64,000 bases of DNA from Brienomyrus brachyistius. Its lineage: Eukaryota > Chordata > Actinopteri > Osteoglossiformes > Mormyridae. This document shows, in pieces, positions 10,422 through 30,377 of the stretch; position 1 is the first letter of the stretch, and each line of letters starts with the position of its first letter. Below the pieces are notes generated by a model, which worked only from the letters and a program-made list of their open reading frames with translations, was not told the origin of the DNA and did no database searches. A program made the translations under genes and the position numbers. The stretch covers positions 186,001-250,000 of the forward strand of contig NW_026042393.1 in assembly GCF_023856365.1 (NCBI RefSeq). The letters run 5' to 3'.

Positions 10422-13400
10422 ATGAATCACCGAGAACTTGATCTTACCGAGGCACAGAAGGCGATAAAATCAAAATACCCACCAATCGAAAAGAAATATG
10501 AATGTGAGTGGCATCTGCTCGGTGTGTTTTAACGCCGCTCCGATCGGGAGGGCGAAGCGGTGGTGTTTCTGGGTTTGTGCACTTCTGGTCTGAAAGTTAT
10601 TTACGCGATGTTCAGTAGAAGCGCTCGTAATAGGAGTTAAGCGCACCCTTTCTTCTCTTTCCTTACTTTTTTTTCCAGGGGGGCTGAATTTATCTAAGCT
10701 AAATCAAAGTATTTTCCTTAATGATTACACTTAACCATCTTATTTCCAATTATATTTCAGGGCCTTTTAAAGTGTTATTTCTCGTTTATTGTACTTAACG
10801 ACTAAGGACTGACGTAGGCCTACCTAAATCAAATGAATTGAATAAACGTTGCGTTTTTTATATAATGGGAAGCTATTTATGATTACATGGTACAGTTTAA
10901 AATTCGTAATGTATTAAGTGACTCAGCGAATCTCTTAATCAGTCCTAATAAATCTGAAGTAGAGCTAAACCGGGTTGGGCAGTCTTATGCGCAAAAGGCC
11001 AGTGTGTATTCAGGTTTTTGGGATAACCTTTAGGTCAGCTATTTAGGTCAAACCCAGGTGTGGGGACTCGTCAGCCAATCAGTCTAATAGTCTAATTACG
11101 GAGGTGCTGCAAAAATCCGCATACCCAATGACCTTTCTGTATAAGATTACCCACCATTGAGTTAGATGGCGATATGCCATCTTCAGCCATCTTTGCAACA
11201 GACAGTGCGATTTATGTCGCACAGTCTAAAGAGTTTAAGAAATTATTGAACTTAATACTAGAATGTGTGTATGACCAGGGGCAGTGACACGAACAGAGCA
11301 GTTTTTAAATTCAGCTAAAGAACACTTGGCAAGAATTTTGTAAAAACATTTCCTGCTGGGATCAATAAAGTATGTCTTATCTTACTTTCTTGTGTGCTTT
11401 GTAGATTTGGACCATACAGCTGATGTACAGTAAGTGTTTGAGTCTTGCACTCATTTGAGGCAGTTTGGTAATTAATAAAAGCCATGGGTGAGAGGAATCA
11501 CATGGGTAAGCTGCTTATGACAAACGGATGATAAAATGTATGATGTGGAAAGCAGTAGACTGCAGACAAACTGCAGTATAATAGTGACATTAAGGAAATA
11601 GCCAGGTCCACGACAAACAATGATGGGAAGTGCACCAATGCCATAAACAAGTTTAAGGACACAGATCCATTATCATAAGCTGCCATAACCCACCGTTACA
11701 GGCTACATGGACGTTAGATGACAGGAAATGAAAGCTTTAACTATAATGTGGAGTTTAGCGAGAAGAAACATAGAGAAACCTGGCAGTATGGTCTGGCTGA
11801 TCAGTGTTGAAAGGTTCCCTGCAGTGGACAAAAAGCTGCCTGTTTTCATGATTCAAGGCTCCATGCTTGGGGGAATTCACTGGAGGAGGCGTTTGAGCAG
11901 TGTGCAATGGCCATGTTTGGGTACATGACAGATACAGAGACGGTGGAGCCCATTGACACCATTGAGGTGGAGTCTGAAGGTGAGGCAAACTGCACATAAA
12001 CACAACAAAAGTGCACATCGATTAAACAGGGCTAAGGAACGGCAGTAGTCTAGGTGCTCACAGCATGCTAAGTACTGATGCCACCTACAATCAGAAGAAA
12101 TATGGGATGCTAGCCTGCCCCCGTCCCTCTCTTCAGTCCCCCTTGGTAACATTTTGCAGTGTGGGGGTGTTCTAAGACAAAATGGTCAGATGGCAAGTGA
12201 AATGCTAAGATTGATGATGGTACACAGAGACACATGGGCAGCATGGCAGTGTGAGAAATCACAGGCACTGTGCAATTTGCATTCCACGTAAATTGCAACT
12301 GTAAGTGGCCTCCCACATGGGGACCTGTGTGTCACCTCATGTTCACAGGGACTTAAGAGCGTGCAGTGTGTGCAAACAGGCAGTCATTTTCTGTCCATCA
12401 TGCCACCACACAGGGGACGACATGGAGTCTCTGCTGTTTCATTTCTTGGATGACTGGCTGTTTAAATTCAGTGCTGACGCCTTCTTTGTTCCACGGGTAG
12501 GCATCACCGTCTGCAGTGTTCACTGGACACTCACTGGAAACCTTTCTTATTCTGTGCTCAAAATGCCATTATGTGACTGTCATGCAGCAAAGGGATTTCA
12601 TATTTGGAATAGCCCTTATATTAAAGGTGGCTTGTGCTTAATCCTGTTCTGGCACCGAACACAAGATTCTTGTGATGGAGAAATAAACACCTTGTTTCTG
12701 TGATTCCTTCTTTTTTTGGTCCTTGTACTGGAATATCTTGCTCATGCAGCAGGTCCAGGAAGGAAAGTGAAATTCTTTATAAACATGCCCACCATTGTAT
12801 TCACACACATACAGTCCCTGGCGATCTCCGCAGACTGACTTACCAAAAAGCACAGTATTTACATTCCTCTTATGTACATGGTGTAACAAACTCAGGAGTC
12901 ACTGTCAGGTAGAGGTGACCATCCGTCTGTGTGTTCCAGGAGGTCAAAGTGCTGAACATCGACCGCATGCGGTTCCGGGTCCGGTCCATCGGGTAGGTGA
13001 CTCATCAACCTTCCCTGCCTGGAGGGATGATGTGTTAGTCTTGTGGTGTGATTGGACTCCCCCAAACTCCAATCACAGCAATTTGAAACAAGTGACAATT
13101 CTGTTTCTACAGGTGGGGAGAGGAGTTCAGTGTGTCCAAGCACCCACAGGTAAGCGCAGGTACCTTCAGGCTTGAGGGCGTTGCACCACCACTTTGGATT
13201 TTTTTAAGTCAGCAGTTGTCATGAAAGTGGAGTGGACACCGACTAGGCGCTGGTGTAGTCATTGATAAAACCACAGGAAATCCAATGCTTTGCAACGTAT
13301 ATTTTGCGTGGAATGGAAACAAATAGAAACAGGCTGAAACAATTTATGCAACAAAAACAATGCGAAAGACGGAAGACTGAAATGTCGGTATAACACTTTG

Positions 13401-14033
13401 AGAGAAGGACACAACTCACGCCAGATCCAGCCCGTAAGCCTGCTCCTTGTGGTCATTAGGCACTTTCCCACCTAAGTTCAGGAACCTAGTACCTGGTTCC
13501 ACGTCCCTGGCCTGTCTATACTGGGAACTTGTGTGTTTTGCAACAGAAACTGTGATTGAATCTTCTGAGGCAGAATTACAGTAACGCTGGTAAAACTTAT
13601 TCATTAATGCATTAAATGAGGTACAAGAATAATGCTTAGTTTTTGCTTCACTATTTCTAGAACTCTTCCATATATCTCCTCGTAAGTGGTATGTTAGTGT
13701 CATGATCACATGACCAGTGACTAGTTCACGGCAACCATCATCACAGGGCCGTAAAGTCCACTTGTTAACTAGTCCACTTAAGTTCTACTGCTAGGTTTGG
13801 TGTTCACACAGGCAAGGTCCCAACACGCAGTTTCGAGCGTGAGCATGCCCTTGAATGCCCCCCGCAAAGGGTCAGGTGGGGCTGCTTCAGCCAGCAGACG
13901 TAGGTATCGCTCTGAAAATATCGGCTTGCTGTCCTCTGTGTTGCAGGGGACAGAGGTGAAGGCGATCACATACTCAGCCATGCAGATCCGTGATGAGGAC
14001 AAGCCAGAAATCTTGGTCATCATCGATATATGA
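10422..14033 (+). CDS. zbtb8os: archease (tRNA-splicing ligase cofactor)
   Basis: Archease is the activating cofactor of the RtcB tRNA-ligase complex, which joins tRNA and XBP1 exons. Seven exons: 10422-10503, 11405-11429, 11858-11979, 12414-12496, 12940-12992, 13113-13149 and 13947-14033. All junctions are GT-AG and all phases close, giving 162 aa (human is about 167). Landmarks: AQKAIKSKYPP in the N-terminal segment, the archease signature LDHTADV at residues 29-35, the block AFEQCAMAMFGYMTD, LLFHFLDDWLFKFSAD, GWGEEFSVSKHPQGTEVKAI, and the C-terminal IIDI. The conserved Asp residues of the metal/nucleotide site are present (Asp34 and the terminal IDI). I chose the start at 10422 because it gives the family's short N-terminus; an in-frame ATG at 10284 would add 46 residues. 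Very confident. Confidence 0.95.
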
Positions 14034-16226
14034 TTGGGGGGATGTTGGATCTCAGCCATGGTTGGGCTTCAGTGGAAGCCCATGGATACACATTTTACAT
14101 TTAAGAATATCACAGTCCAGAATTTACTTTGAATGTAAGCATTTTGTTTAGATTAATATAGCAAGTATGTTCCTCAGCAGAGTTGGTAATTAAATGAACT
14201 GGACTGTGCTGGCTTCTGAGGAGGTGGTGGCAGCTGTTTGTGTTCTATTTTGGGCAGACCATAATGAGCCTCAGAAGGTTCCGGAACCCATCCTGCATTA
14301 ACGTGTTAATTCAACATTGGACTAAAACCAAAGTTTACCACTAGAATCTTCTCGTAATTTACCTGACTTCGCTTCACTGGCAGGGATTGAATCATGTTAT
14401 TATACTTATTCATAATAAGCACATTGAGAATATGACCTCTAACAGAAAGCTGTGCTTGTTTTGCTTCTGGTCTTTCTCGAACCTGAGTTACAGCTACTTT
14501 GTGTTTTCATTAACATTTCTGTGTGGGTCACTAGCTTGCAGGTGTTAAAATGTATTTAAATTTCCTAATTTTTGAGAAAGGCAGTGTGTAGCTTAGCCAG
14601 GCAGTAAAGGCCCACATCTGTGTGAATGCAAACCCGGTCTGACTAATCTATACTTGTGGGTGTGTCTGCTACAGCACATCATATCTTTGGAGGTTCACCT
14701 GATCTAACTCGTATTTATCCATGTTTCCTCAAACAAAAGAAGGTTCTGGCTACCTTGGCAGAAGCTCATGGTCCTTTGCAGAACCTGGCCCATGGCTGGG
14801 TTCTTTAGAGTAAAGGTAAAATTTATGTCTGGTTTGCTGTTTGACACCAATGCCTGGGTACACAGCAAGAGCAGTCCCTTGGCCCCAGCCAAACGGAGCA
14901 GGGGATGGGCGAGCTGCTGAGCTGGGCTGTAGTGTCTGTAGCAGACCTGAGCTTCTGCGTAGCCCGTGCTCTTGTACCAAAGCTGATAGCACCCGGCCGG
15001 ACTTGTATATATACTGAGTGGGAACAGCAGTCGCTAGTAGGTCTGTGTCTGGCTTTTTCAGATTTGTTTGCCCTGCGGGAGTTTCGATCAGCCGCCCTGC
15101 ACAGTGCGCTGCCAGACTGGTAGCTTTAATCTGGTAATTAAACTGAATGAACCACTAATTAAAGAAGTAAGAATCTGGGCTGTGCCGCTCCTTTGTGTGT
15201 TCTGACAATCCAAACACACTACCTAAAGAGAGTACGTGTCAAGGTATGTGTTCTCTACTCAACTGTGCTTTTCCTGGAATCATTACAGCTTGTAACACCA
15301 GTAACTTTAATAATGTCCATTGTCATGAAGAATATGGTACTGTATTTAGGAAAGAACTTGTTAATCACTGTCAACAATATTAAATTAACTGATGTCTGAA
15401 ATACTTCAGTGTAAGCATTGGTGTCACTGGATGAAATTTGAGTGTCCTCAAATGTCACATTTTACTTTTATTGCTTAAACTGCAAAAATGGTTTGATTTA
15501 AACAACCACTTTAACTTAAAAGTTTAATACCGTTACGTTTGCTTGAGCACTGCTTGCCGATCATAATCATTTTCATTTTTACAGTTTGAATTATTCCTGG
15601 ACAACTGTCAGAAACTTATTTTGATATTTTTTTTTATAAATATTACAATGTTTACTGTATCAAAATCACATCGAGATATTTTAAATTTTGCCAACATTGT
15701 GCAGCCCTAGTGGCAAATACTTTTTTAGTTCTTGTCATGCCATCCGCTTATTAAATCTGTTATTCCGACCAAATTGCAATTAAAACTTTGGTGTCCTCAT
15801 TTGGTTTTGCAACCGTTATTATTTATTGTTTTAAAACATCGTTTGTAATTGTTTCCTGAGTTCGTAACTAATCACGTTTGTACTTCAGGTACTGGTACCT
15901 GCCCTGAAATCAGTGGAAAAGGTAAAGTCAAAACTACGGTACCGGGCGCAGCGGAAAGCCAGTGAGCATGGCTCCCGGTGCCTTGAAAAAAACGAAGACC
16001 CATTACGTCACTTCCGCTTCAGGCCGTTTCCCCAGGCGAAAGGTTTTCATTGGCTGAGTAGAAGGAAGCCATTACGAAGACCTAGACAGCCGGACCGTCT
16101 ACTTCGGCTTGTGAAGTCTGATACAGGGACGACTGTTCGGTGGTGTATTCGTCAGAAATTAAGCTCTTTTTAGATTTATTGCCAGACATTAACTTAACTT
16201 GGCAGTGTGTTATAGTAATTCACAAA
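14034..16226. other. intergenic, zbtb8os to khdrbs1
   Basis: AT-rich sequence with no gene. Near 15690 the text gtgcagccctagtggcaa resembles ends of fish DNA-transposon remnants. From about 15900 the sequence is GC-richer and open for 86 codons (15913-16173). I read this as the khdrbs1 promoter and 5' UTR rather than a coding exon. Confidence 0.5.
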
Positions 16227-19920
<3,694 letters not shown>

Positions 19921-20114
19921 CACCACATCACCCTGGCAACTGCACCCCACGACAGCTCTTGCTTTTATCAGCAGCTTTAAAGTAATTGTCCATGCCCCCC
20001 CCCATGCTGGACACTTTTAATCTGAAAACTGGATCATGTGCACGTCAGTTCTTCTAACTTATAGCTAGCCAGCATTTAAAAACATACTCCATTTACTGCT
20101 ATTTATTCAATCTG

Positions 20115-20120
20115 AATAAA
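20115..20120 (+). terminator. khdrbs1: polyadenylation signal AATAAA, khdrbs1
   Basis: AATAAA lies about 195 bp after the khdrbs1 stop codon. A second AATAAA at 20700-20705 could define a longer 3' UTR. Without transcript data the one used cannot be decided. Confidence 0.5.
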
Positions 20121-20705
20121 ACAAAAAACCATTAATTAGTGGTTGGTTAAACATTTAATCTGTGAAAAACAAAAATCTTCACTGTGTAGTTCAGCATACT
20201 GTTGGATAAAATGTTGCTTTACAAAAATTATTTACTAAATTACAGATTCCCACTTATGCTGCATCTTAAAATTTCAAAAGTAAATGTTAATTTCTTACAT
20301 ATTGGTCAAATCAAACTGACTGAAGAACAATGTGGGGGAAGTTTAGTCTGACTACTACTGCTGGTATAAAAAAGACTTCGTAAGTTTTGCTTTATGTTGG
20401 ATTTTGAAGTTTAGCCCTGTAGAGGCTGGAGACGTCTTGTCCCAAAGGGCTCTGGAAGCGCCCCTCTCTCTGCCTGGCCACTGCAGGGGGGTGTTTTGGC
20501 CCAGACAGCTGCTGCTGCCTTACACCTCTGCAGAGGTTTGCGACTGCCCCCCTTGACACAGAAGTTCCTGCAGCTTGATCCCGGGCTCTGTACAACACAA
20601 ACACCCAATGTACTCTCTCCATAAAGCAGAGCCCTGCCTCTGTACACTTGTCTAAATAGGGCACCAAACCTGTCCCAAAATGTTTTTCAGTCGCTTGTCA
20701 ATAAA

Positions 20706-22134
20706 GCCTAGTTTTTTTTTCTATCAAACTAAACTTGGTACGTTTCTATCTGTTGCCATAAAATAACCAAAAAATTGCTTTTTCAAATTTAAGTTACCAT
20801 TAGCAGCTTCTCAAGAAGGTCAAACTGCCAATATGGAGTTTAAACATTTTTATGTAGTCTAAAGACTTGGTATCTAAAGGAATACAAAACAATTCCAAAA
20901 TGAGTAGTGAAGCTTGTGCATAAGATCATCCTCAGCACATTTAAAAATATGTTTCCCGTCCTCTAAGCAAGTCTGGGGCTCACAGCCCCTCTGCTAACTC
21001 TGCTTGAGTACCAGCCACAGTGAAGGTCACCATGTTTTCATTTCATGAGAGAGTCTGTCGTTCTGAAATCACGATCTGGAACAGCATTCAGTTCAGCTTC
21101 CTGCCCTCGACTAAGTCATGTTGGCTGGTTTCGGTAAAATGAAGAAAGGAGCCTTTTTAACCCCAACTCCGTCTCTCACTGGGTCATTAATACTGACTGT
21201 GCATGATCAGTGAATTAAAAAATACTAGAGTAAAAGTGAATTACTGTCTCAAATGAACTCCTGCTAATAGTTTTACATATTTACCTCAGAACATGATGGA
21301 AAGCCACACTGAGGGATGATAAACCGCTTTACCTCATTGATTTTGAGAGTTGCTTCTTGCCTTCAAATGTTGCCTTCACGTTTGGGGAATGTTACATGAG
21401 CCTTGAGTTGGATCTCCTTCCCGCCTCTGCTGGTGTTGGTTTTAGAGATGTTTTTACCTTGTTTGTTTCTTGCAGGAGTTTTGTAAGGTGAGAGAGTCCC
21501 ACTGGATCACAGCTGTTCCTCAGGAGGGATCTGCACTCTCCTCCTCCGGTAGGTTGGTGGCACTGAAGGAATGTGCCCTGAGTTTGAGGCCACTCGTTTT
21601 TGGGGGTGGTGGGGGGTCAGGCTGCCGTCCCCCATGGATACTGTGGTAGAAGAGAGGGCCCATGGCCTGGAAAGCAGGGAGCCAGCCTCCAGTGGCTCCA
21701 TGGTGAACTGGCCCACAGATTGTTCTGCATGTCTACAGCTGTGCAGTGAGCTGTGCTTCGCAGGCCGACTGGCACATACCGTGTGCTGACCCCTTACAGG
21801 CAGGAGACAGGCTGGCACGATGCCATCAAACTGAGCGACTCAGAGGGTAGAAGATGTGCAGACACGTCATGGATGGAGGCATGAAAGAAGCAATGGCACC
21901 CAGCACTGGTAAGTCTGGCCGGGTTCCAAGTGGCCGCTGTACAGGACTGGGCACCAGAGCGGCACGCTCACGAGCTCGGCATGACTAGGGATGGGAATTG
22001 ATGTTTTTATCAATACTGATGCTATTATCAGTTCTACTTATCAGTCCGATTCACCATCGGCTTGCATAGGTTTTCAGGGTCAACGTAACAGTTTTGTTCG
22101 TCTGAAAATGTTATCTAGACAATCTACATTGTTT
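20706..22134. other. intergenic, no gene recognised
   Basis: Downstream of khdrbs1. It contains short open frames without domains (for example 21507-21818 minus). I see nothing supportable. Confidence 0.5.
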
Positions 22135-22478
22135 CCATCCATCCATTTTCCAAACCGCTTATCCTACTGGGTCGCGGGGGGTCCGGAGCCTATCCCGGAA
22201 GCAATGGGCACAAGGCAGGGAACAATCCAGGATGGGGGGCCAGCCCATCGCAGGGCACACTCACACACCATTCACTCACACATGCACACCTACGGGCAAT
22301 TTAGCAACTCCAATTAGCCTCAGCATGTTTTTGGGCTGTGGGGGGAAACCGGAGGAAACCCCACGACAACATGGGGAGAACATGCAAACTCCACATACAT
22401 GTGACCCAGGCAGAGACTCGAACCCGGGTCCCAGAGGTGTGAGGCAACAGTGCTAACCACTGCACCACCATGCCACCC
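22135..22478 (-). mobile_element. tRNA-derived SINE-like retroposon, copy 2 (inverted)
   Basis: Reverse-complement copy of the element at 2665-3004. On the plus strand it starts with ccatccatccattttccaaa (the tail) and ends with the complement of the head, gctaaccactgcaccaccat. Identity to copy 1 is high by eye. It is flanked on the right by an AT-rich stretch. Confidence 0.8.
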
Positions 22479-22999
22479 CCACATTTTAACATATTAAAAT
22501 AAATAGCAAAGCTAGAACAGGATCTAACCTGGAAAATAAATATAAAACGGACTAATAAAATTATTCTTTGGAAAAATAAGTTAAATAACTTAAAATACTG
22601 TTCTTCATTATCTGTTGAATAATGCTGAATAATGTTGGCTGTGACCCACCTGTTTCTCTTCCTCTCTCGACCGTTTGCACCTCAACATTTAAATGCCGTC
22701 TCCAGCCGAATGTGAGGCCTATGATTCCAGGGGATGCAAAAATTTGGAACTGGTTTTCAGGTGGAATTGGTTCTCTATTCGCACCCCTAGGTGTGACACT
22801 AAGACTGCATAAGAGCTAAAGTACTAGTGGTTTGTGGGGGTCCTTTCAGCTGGGGCCTTCTGGCTCAGCCATGTGAGGGGGACTCCTGGGTGTTCGTGGG
22901 CCATTTTCAGGCTGCTTCTTAGCCGGAATGCTCTGTTTTTCATCATTGAGTATTTTTCACAATGGATAGTTTTGAAGGCCAACCGTCATCATAGACATA

Positions 23000-23062
23000 C
23001 AGTCACGTACGACATACAGTCACGTACGACATACAGTCACGTACGACATACAGTCACGTACG
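23000..23062. repeat. 17-bp tandem repeat (acatacagtcacgtacg)n
   Basis: About four nearly perfect copies. The unit contains the palindromic cgtacg and tcacgt, the latter resembling an E-box/CRE half site. No gene is nearby. Confidence 0.85.
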
Positions 23063-24129
23063 ACACGTTTACGTGGTTTACATGTTAGTGTTTATTTTAG
23101 GTTTTATGTGTTATTTAGTGATTTAGTCAGTTATCTTTTGGCTCTGGGAACACTCAAATTTCCCATACAGATTAATGTTAATAACATATTCACTTTACCT
23201 GATTTTGGCTTACGAAAGGTTTCACAGGAACGCTCCACTTTCGGATAGCGGGGGAGACCTGTATTCCAACATGATGAATATTGGGATCCACTTTCAGTGG
23301 TGCCTACCCTGTTACTGACCTATATGCAGGTAAATAGCACGATACACCGTGTAACTGCTGCATGTCTGTTCACAAAGCAGCTCACTTACCCATCATTGTT
23401 GATGCACATATGCTAACAGCTACATCATAAACGGTATGGATACAGATTGTTTACAATTAAAAATTAAAATATAGCCTAATTAATTCATACCCTGTCCAAT
23501 TGCTGGTGAGTGTGTATATTAATTAGCTATTGTCTAGTCTTGTCTCAGTGCATTATTGTGTCATTGACTTTGGCCATTGCATCGACAGGCTCTATCGATT
23601 ACATACCATTGCAAAATGTCTCAGCAGCCGAGTGTCTTAAGTTTCTCGAAAATGCCCAGTAATTGTGATGCCATTGGCAGTGGCCACAGTATTTTAGTGG
23701 CCACTGCTGTCACTCCGGGAAAATTATTCATCTGCTTCATGTAGTGTTGACGTGAAAAATGACGTCACAGTTGGTGTCTCTGTTCATCATATCTGTCCAC
23801 GTGCTTATGAATGCATAATCTATGAGCTTGATCTGTATATTATTTTAAAAATCGAATGAACGAAAATTGTATTAATGAAATTAAAAAATGTAAATTAAAA
23901 TGATTGGTGATAATAGAATTTTTGTGACTAAGGCAGCCTTTGCTCTATGAAATACACCACAAATACACCGCGTTGTGCTCTTTGTTGTGTGTTCTGTCTG
24001 ATCCTCTCTGACTGCTGCTGTAACACTGAAATTTCTCTTCATGGGATTAATAAAGTCCATCTTATTGTGGAGGGTTTGCTTAATGTGAATTTCATAGACG
24101 TTGGTGATTTGTCTTGTTACCTGACGACG
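23063..24129. other. intergenic, AT-rich
   Basis: No gene. At about 24030-24060 the text cttcatgggattaataaagt resembles the 3' tail of fish LINE/SINE retroposons. A related tail, gggatcaataaagtatgtct, lies in zbtb8os intron 1 near 11358. Confidence 0.4.
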
Positions 24130-24783
24130 CCGAGGTCCCTTTAAAAGCGCGCGCTCTCGACGGGCGTTCCCGTCTCCACGCCGCAGCTCATCCTGTCCGC
24201 GCGTGCGCTGCCTGAGGCGCGCTCTTCGCTGCGAATCGCCCGTCGCCTAAACAGCCGCTTCGGGAAGCGTGGCGCCGCCGGAGGGATCCCTGTGGTAGGC
24301 CGCCGTTCGCGCGCCGCTGGCTTCCGTTTTGCGTTATTGTCCAAGAGACGCTTGGCATCGAGCGCCCGGCGGCTGTGTCGCCGCTTTACAGCTACAATAA
24401 AACCGCTCCTGTCGGTCGGAGGCTGTCCAGACCCCGGCGTCGCTGCACGCCGGGTGTTAGTTAGCGTCCCTGAGTAGGGCCAGTTAGCTTCCCGGGATAA
24501 TGTTAGCTAGCTTCCTGGTGTAGTGTGTAGTGCTAACTAGCTTCCTGGGTTATTGCTAACTAGCTTCCGAGGGTAGTGCCAGTTAGCCATTCCCTGTGTA
24601 GTTCAGCCTGGAGATCTCCGACACGGCGGGAAGAGCTCGGTACTGAGCGGCGCTGACCCGCGGATCTCGGGACGAACCGAGCCGATGACTCGGCCCTCTG
24701 ACGGGGCCTGATCTCTGTCGCCCGGCCAGGTGGTGGAGCAGCTAACCTGCACCTGAAGCTCGACTGACGCGCCGGCACCTGGC
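24130..24783 (+). promoter_or_regulatory. tmem39b: GC-rich CpG-island-like promoter and 5' UTR of tmem39b
   Basis: A sharp change from AT-rich sequence to a stretch dense in CpG (gcgcgcgctctcgacgggcg at about 24145) begins about 650 bp before the tmem39b ATG. At about 24485-24600 it includes four to five degenerate copies of gttagctagcttcctggtgt, each containing gctagc or ctaactagc. The transcription start is not determined. Confidence 0.55.
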
Positions 24784-27995
<3,212 letters not shown>

Positions 27996-29254
27996 GCTGC
28001 TCCACTCGGCCTCGGTCAGCCAATTGGCATAGGAGCTTTCTTTTTTTTTTTTTACACTTGCATTTTTGTGTTTTTGTTTTGGATCTTATAAAGAATCATA
28101 TTTTTGTATTCTTTAATGTTGTCCTCCTTTTCTCCATGACACTAGTTCCGGTGGTCTGAACTCAGCTTACAGTCCGTCTGACTCTCACTGAAAAAGAGGG
28201 GATATTAAGCAAGTGTGTTATGTTGCAGTACTTAAAACACGTCATCCCAGTCAGGTGTATGAAATGTAACCACCATCCTTATTAACCTAAATATTGTTGC
28301 CAAAGTCCCCTGATATGACGCTCGCGCTTTACCTCGGAAAACTCGTAAGCATTTGAATACGTATTACCGGTAGGGGGTGATAGAGGCAAAGGGGAAGACG
28401 TACAGGGTAGAAAATTCTGTTTAAATTACCAAAGAAACAATCAGAAGGGTGAGTATTCTAACTTGCTTCGGTTATAAGGAATTAAAACTAACACTTTACC
28501 TGCATAAGCAACGAAATGAAAACGTATGGAAGGTGTTCTAGTGCGGGTTTCGGTCCTTTGCATTTCAACGAGCATTTGGTAACTCGAGCGAAACATCCTG
28601 CATGGCAATGACGTTTGAACTCCTCCGGTTGCCGTTGTTTTGCGCTGTATCGCTTCCGGGGTGATGTCTTCCCGAAGGGAGACAGAGGTCACGGGATGAT
28701 ATGCGTGGCGTTACAAACCAAGTTTGCAACGTACCCCGTTGTGGAACGTACTTGTAATTCCCACTAATAGATGTATTATAGCCCACATTTAGACGTGAAC
28801 CGTTCTAATCGCGGTTTGGTTTAGAACGCTACATGCTCGGAAGCGGTGCTCTGATTTAATAGGCTACAAATGGCGGTTATATTAGGGCCATTTTGGGTTT
28901 ATGATGCGCTTTGGCTCACAAAGGCAAACGGACACCAGACATCACGTTTTGAGACTGTGAGACCAATGAAATAACGAATATGACAATATGTCCCTGTGTT
29001 AACACACTGCTCATGTAAAGAAAGGTTTGATGTCCGACAACATAGCTCTCCAAATCTCCAGTTGAAGTCGTAAGATTACAGTTTGATTGGAGTCATTAAA
29101 ACTAATTTTTAACCACTCCACAGATTTCATGTCAGCAAGTTATAGTTTAGGCAAGTCGGGTAGGACATGTACTTTGTGTATGACGTTTACCCAACAATTG
29201 TTTGACATATTATTTACATATTAATTGACTATATCACAATCCCAGTGGGTCAGG
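27996..29254. other. tmem39b 3' flank and intergenic
   Basis: The T-rich region just after the stop probably belongs to the tmem39b 3' UTR. No AATAAA is obvious within 150 bp (a variant tataaag occurs near 28087). No kpna6 or txlna exon was recognised, although both lie here in the human order. Confidence 0.45.
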
Positions 29255-29425
29255 AATGTGAATACACGTTGTAAGTATTTGGTAGGATTGCCTTTAAACA
29301 ATATAACTTGGGATAAACATTTTGGGTGGCCTTCCACAAGTGTCTTACAATAAAGTGCTGGGATTTTGCCCCATTCCTCTTAACAGGTAATGTAACTGCA
29401 TCAGGTTTGCAGGCCCCTTTATTTC
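29255..29425 (-). mobile_element. Tc1/mariner-like fragment
   Basis: The text ataacttgggataaacattt followed by tgggtggccttccacaag and attttgccccattcctctt matches the N-terminal coding region of a fish Tc1-like transposase as I remember it, read on the minus strand. It is a short fragment with stops. No terminal repeats were identified. Confidence 0.45.
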
Positions 29426-29837
29426 AATAAAACAGGCAGTGTAGACGTGTTGGATAATACTGCAAAGCAGAGCAGGTGAGGAGGGATATGGGCCTTGAGT
29501 GCCCCCATGTGGCTGCTCTGCAGAAGAGCGCCTCCACTGTGCATATTATGACATGCTGAAGTGGGGGATGGAGCAGTTACATAATGAGGTGTGGTACGCA
29601 GGTGTGGTGCTGTAAGTCAGCCTGATAACCAGAGTGACCCTGGATTAGAGCGTGTGGATTTTGGTGGCTCTCCTGCTCCCTCATGGACCATTTCTTCCTG
29701 CAGATACCTGCTGGAGTTGGGCTGCATCACCTGCTACCACCTGCTCACAGTCAGAGATGCCCAGAAAGGGCTGGAGAGATCCTGTCTGAGAGCGGGCGGG
29801 AAGCCAGAAGGAGACAGGGCAGGAGGGGAGGCCAGGG

Positions 29838-30377
29838 GGAGTCATCAGGGCTGGCAGGAGGCCAGGGGGAGTCATCAGGGCTGGCAAGAGGCTAGGGGGA
29901 GTCATCAGGGTAGGCAGGAGGCCAGGGGGAGTCATCAGGGTAGGCAGGAGGCCAAGGGGGAGTCATCAGGGCTGGCAGGAGGCCAAGGGGGAGTCATCAG
30001 GGCTGGCAGAAGGCCAGGGGGAGTCATCAGGGTAGGCAGGAGGCCAGGGGGAGTCATAAGGGCTGGCAGGAGGCCAAGGGGGAGTCATCAGGGCTGGCAG
30101 GAGGCCAGGGGGAGTCATCAGGGCTGGCAGGAGGCCAGGGGGAGTCATCAGGGCTGGCAGGAGGCCAGGGGGAGTCATCAGGGTAGGCAGGAGGCCAAGG
30201 GGGAGTCATCAGGGCTGGCAGGAGGCCAGGGGGAGTCATCAGGGCTGGCAGGAGGCCAAGGGGGAGTCATCAGGGCTGGCAGGAGGCCAGGGGGAGTCAT
30301 CAGGGCTGGCAGGAGGCCAGGGGGAGTCATCAGGGCTGGCAGGAGGCCAGGGGGAGTCATCAGGGCTGGCAGGAGGT
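29838..30377. repeat. 30/31-bp minisatellite
   Basis: About 18 copies of gggctggcaggaggccaggg plus ggagtcatca. Some units carry an extra A or G (gccaaggggg), making 31 bp. The mix of lengths makes the apparent 304-codon frame switch register, showing it is not a protein. Array position: between tmem39b and ccdc28b. Confidence 0.95.

Noticed and set aside
15913..16173. 86-codon Arg-rich frame just upstream of khdrbs1
   Set aside because: Lies in the GC-rich promoter/5' UTR zone; no splice signal or homology linking it to the khdrbs1 start.
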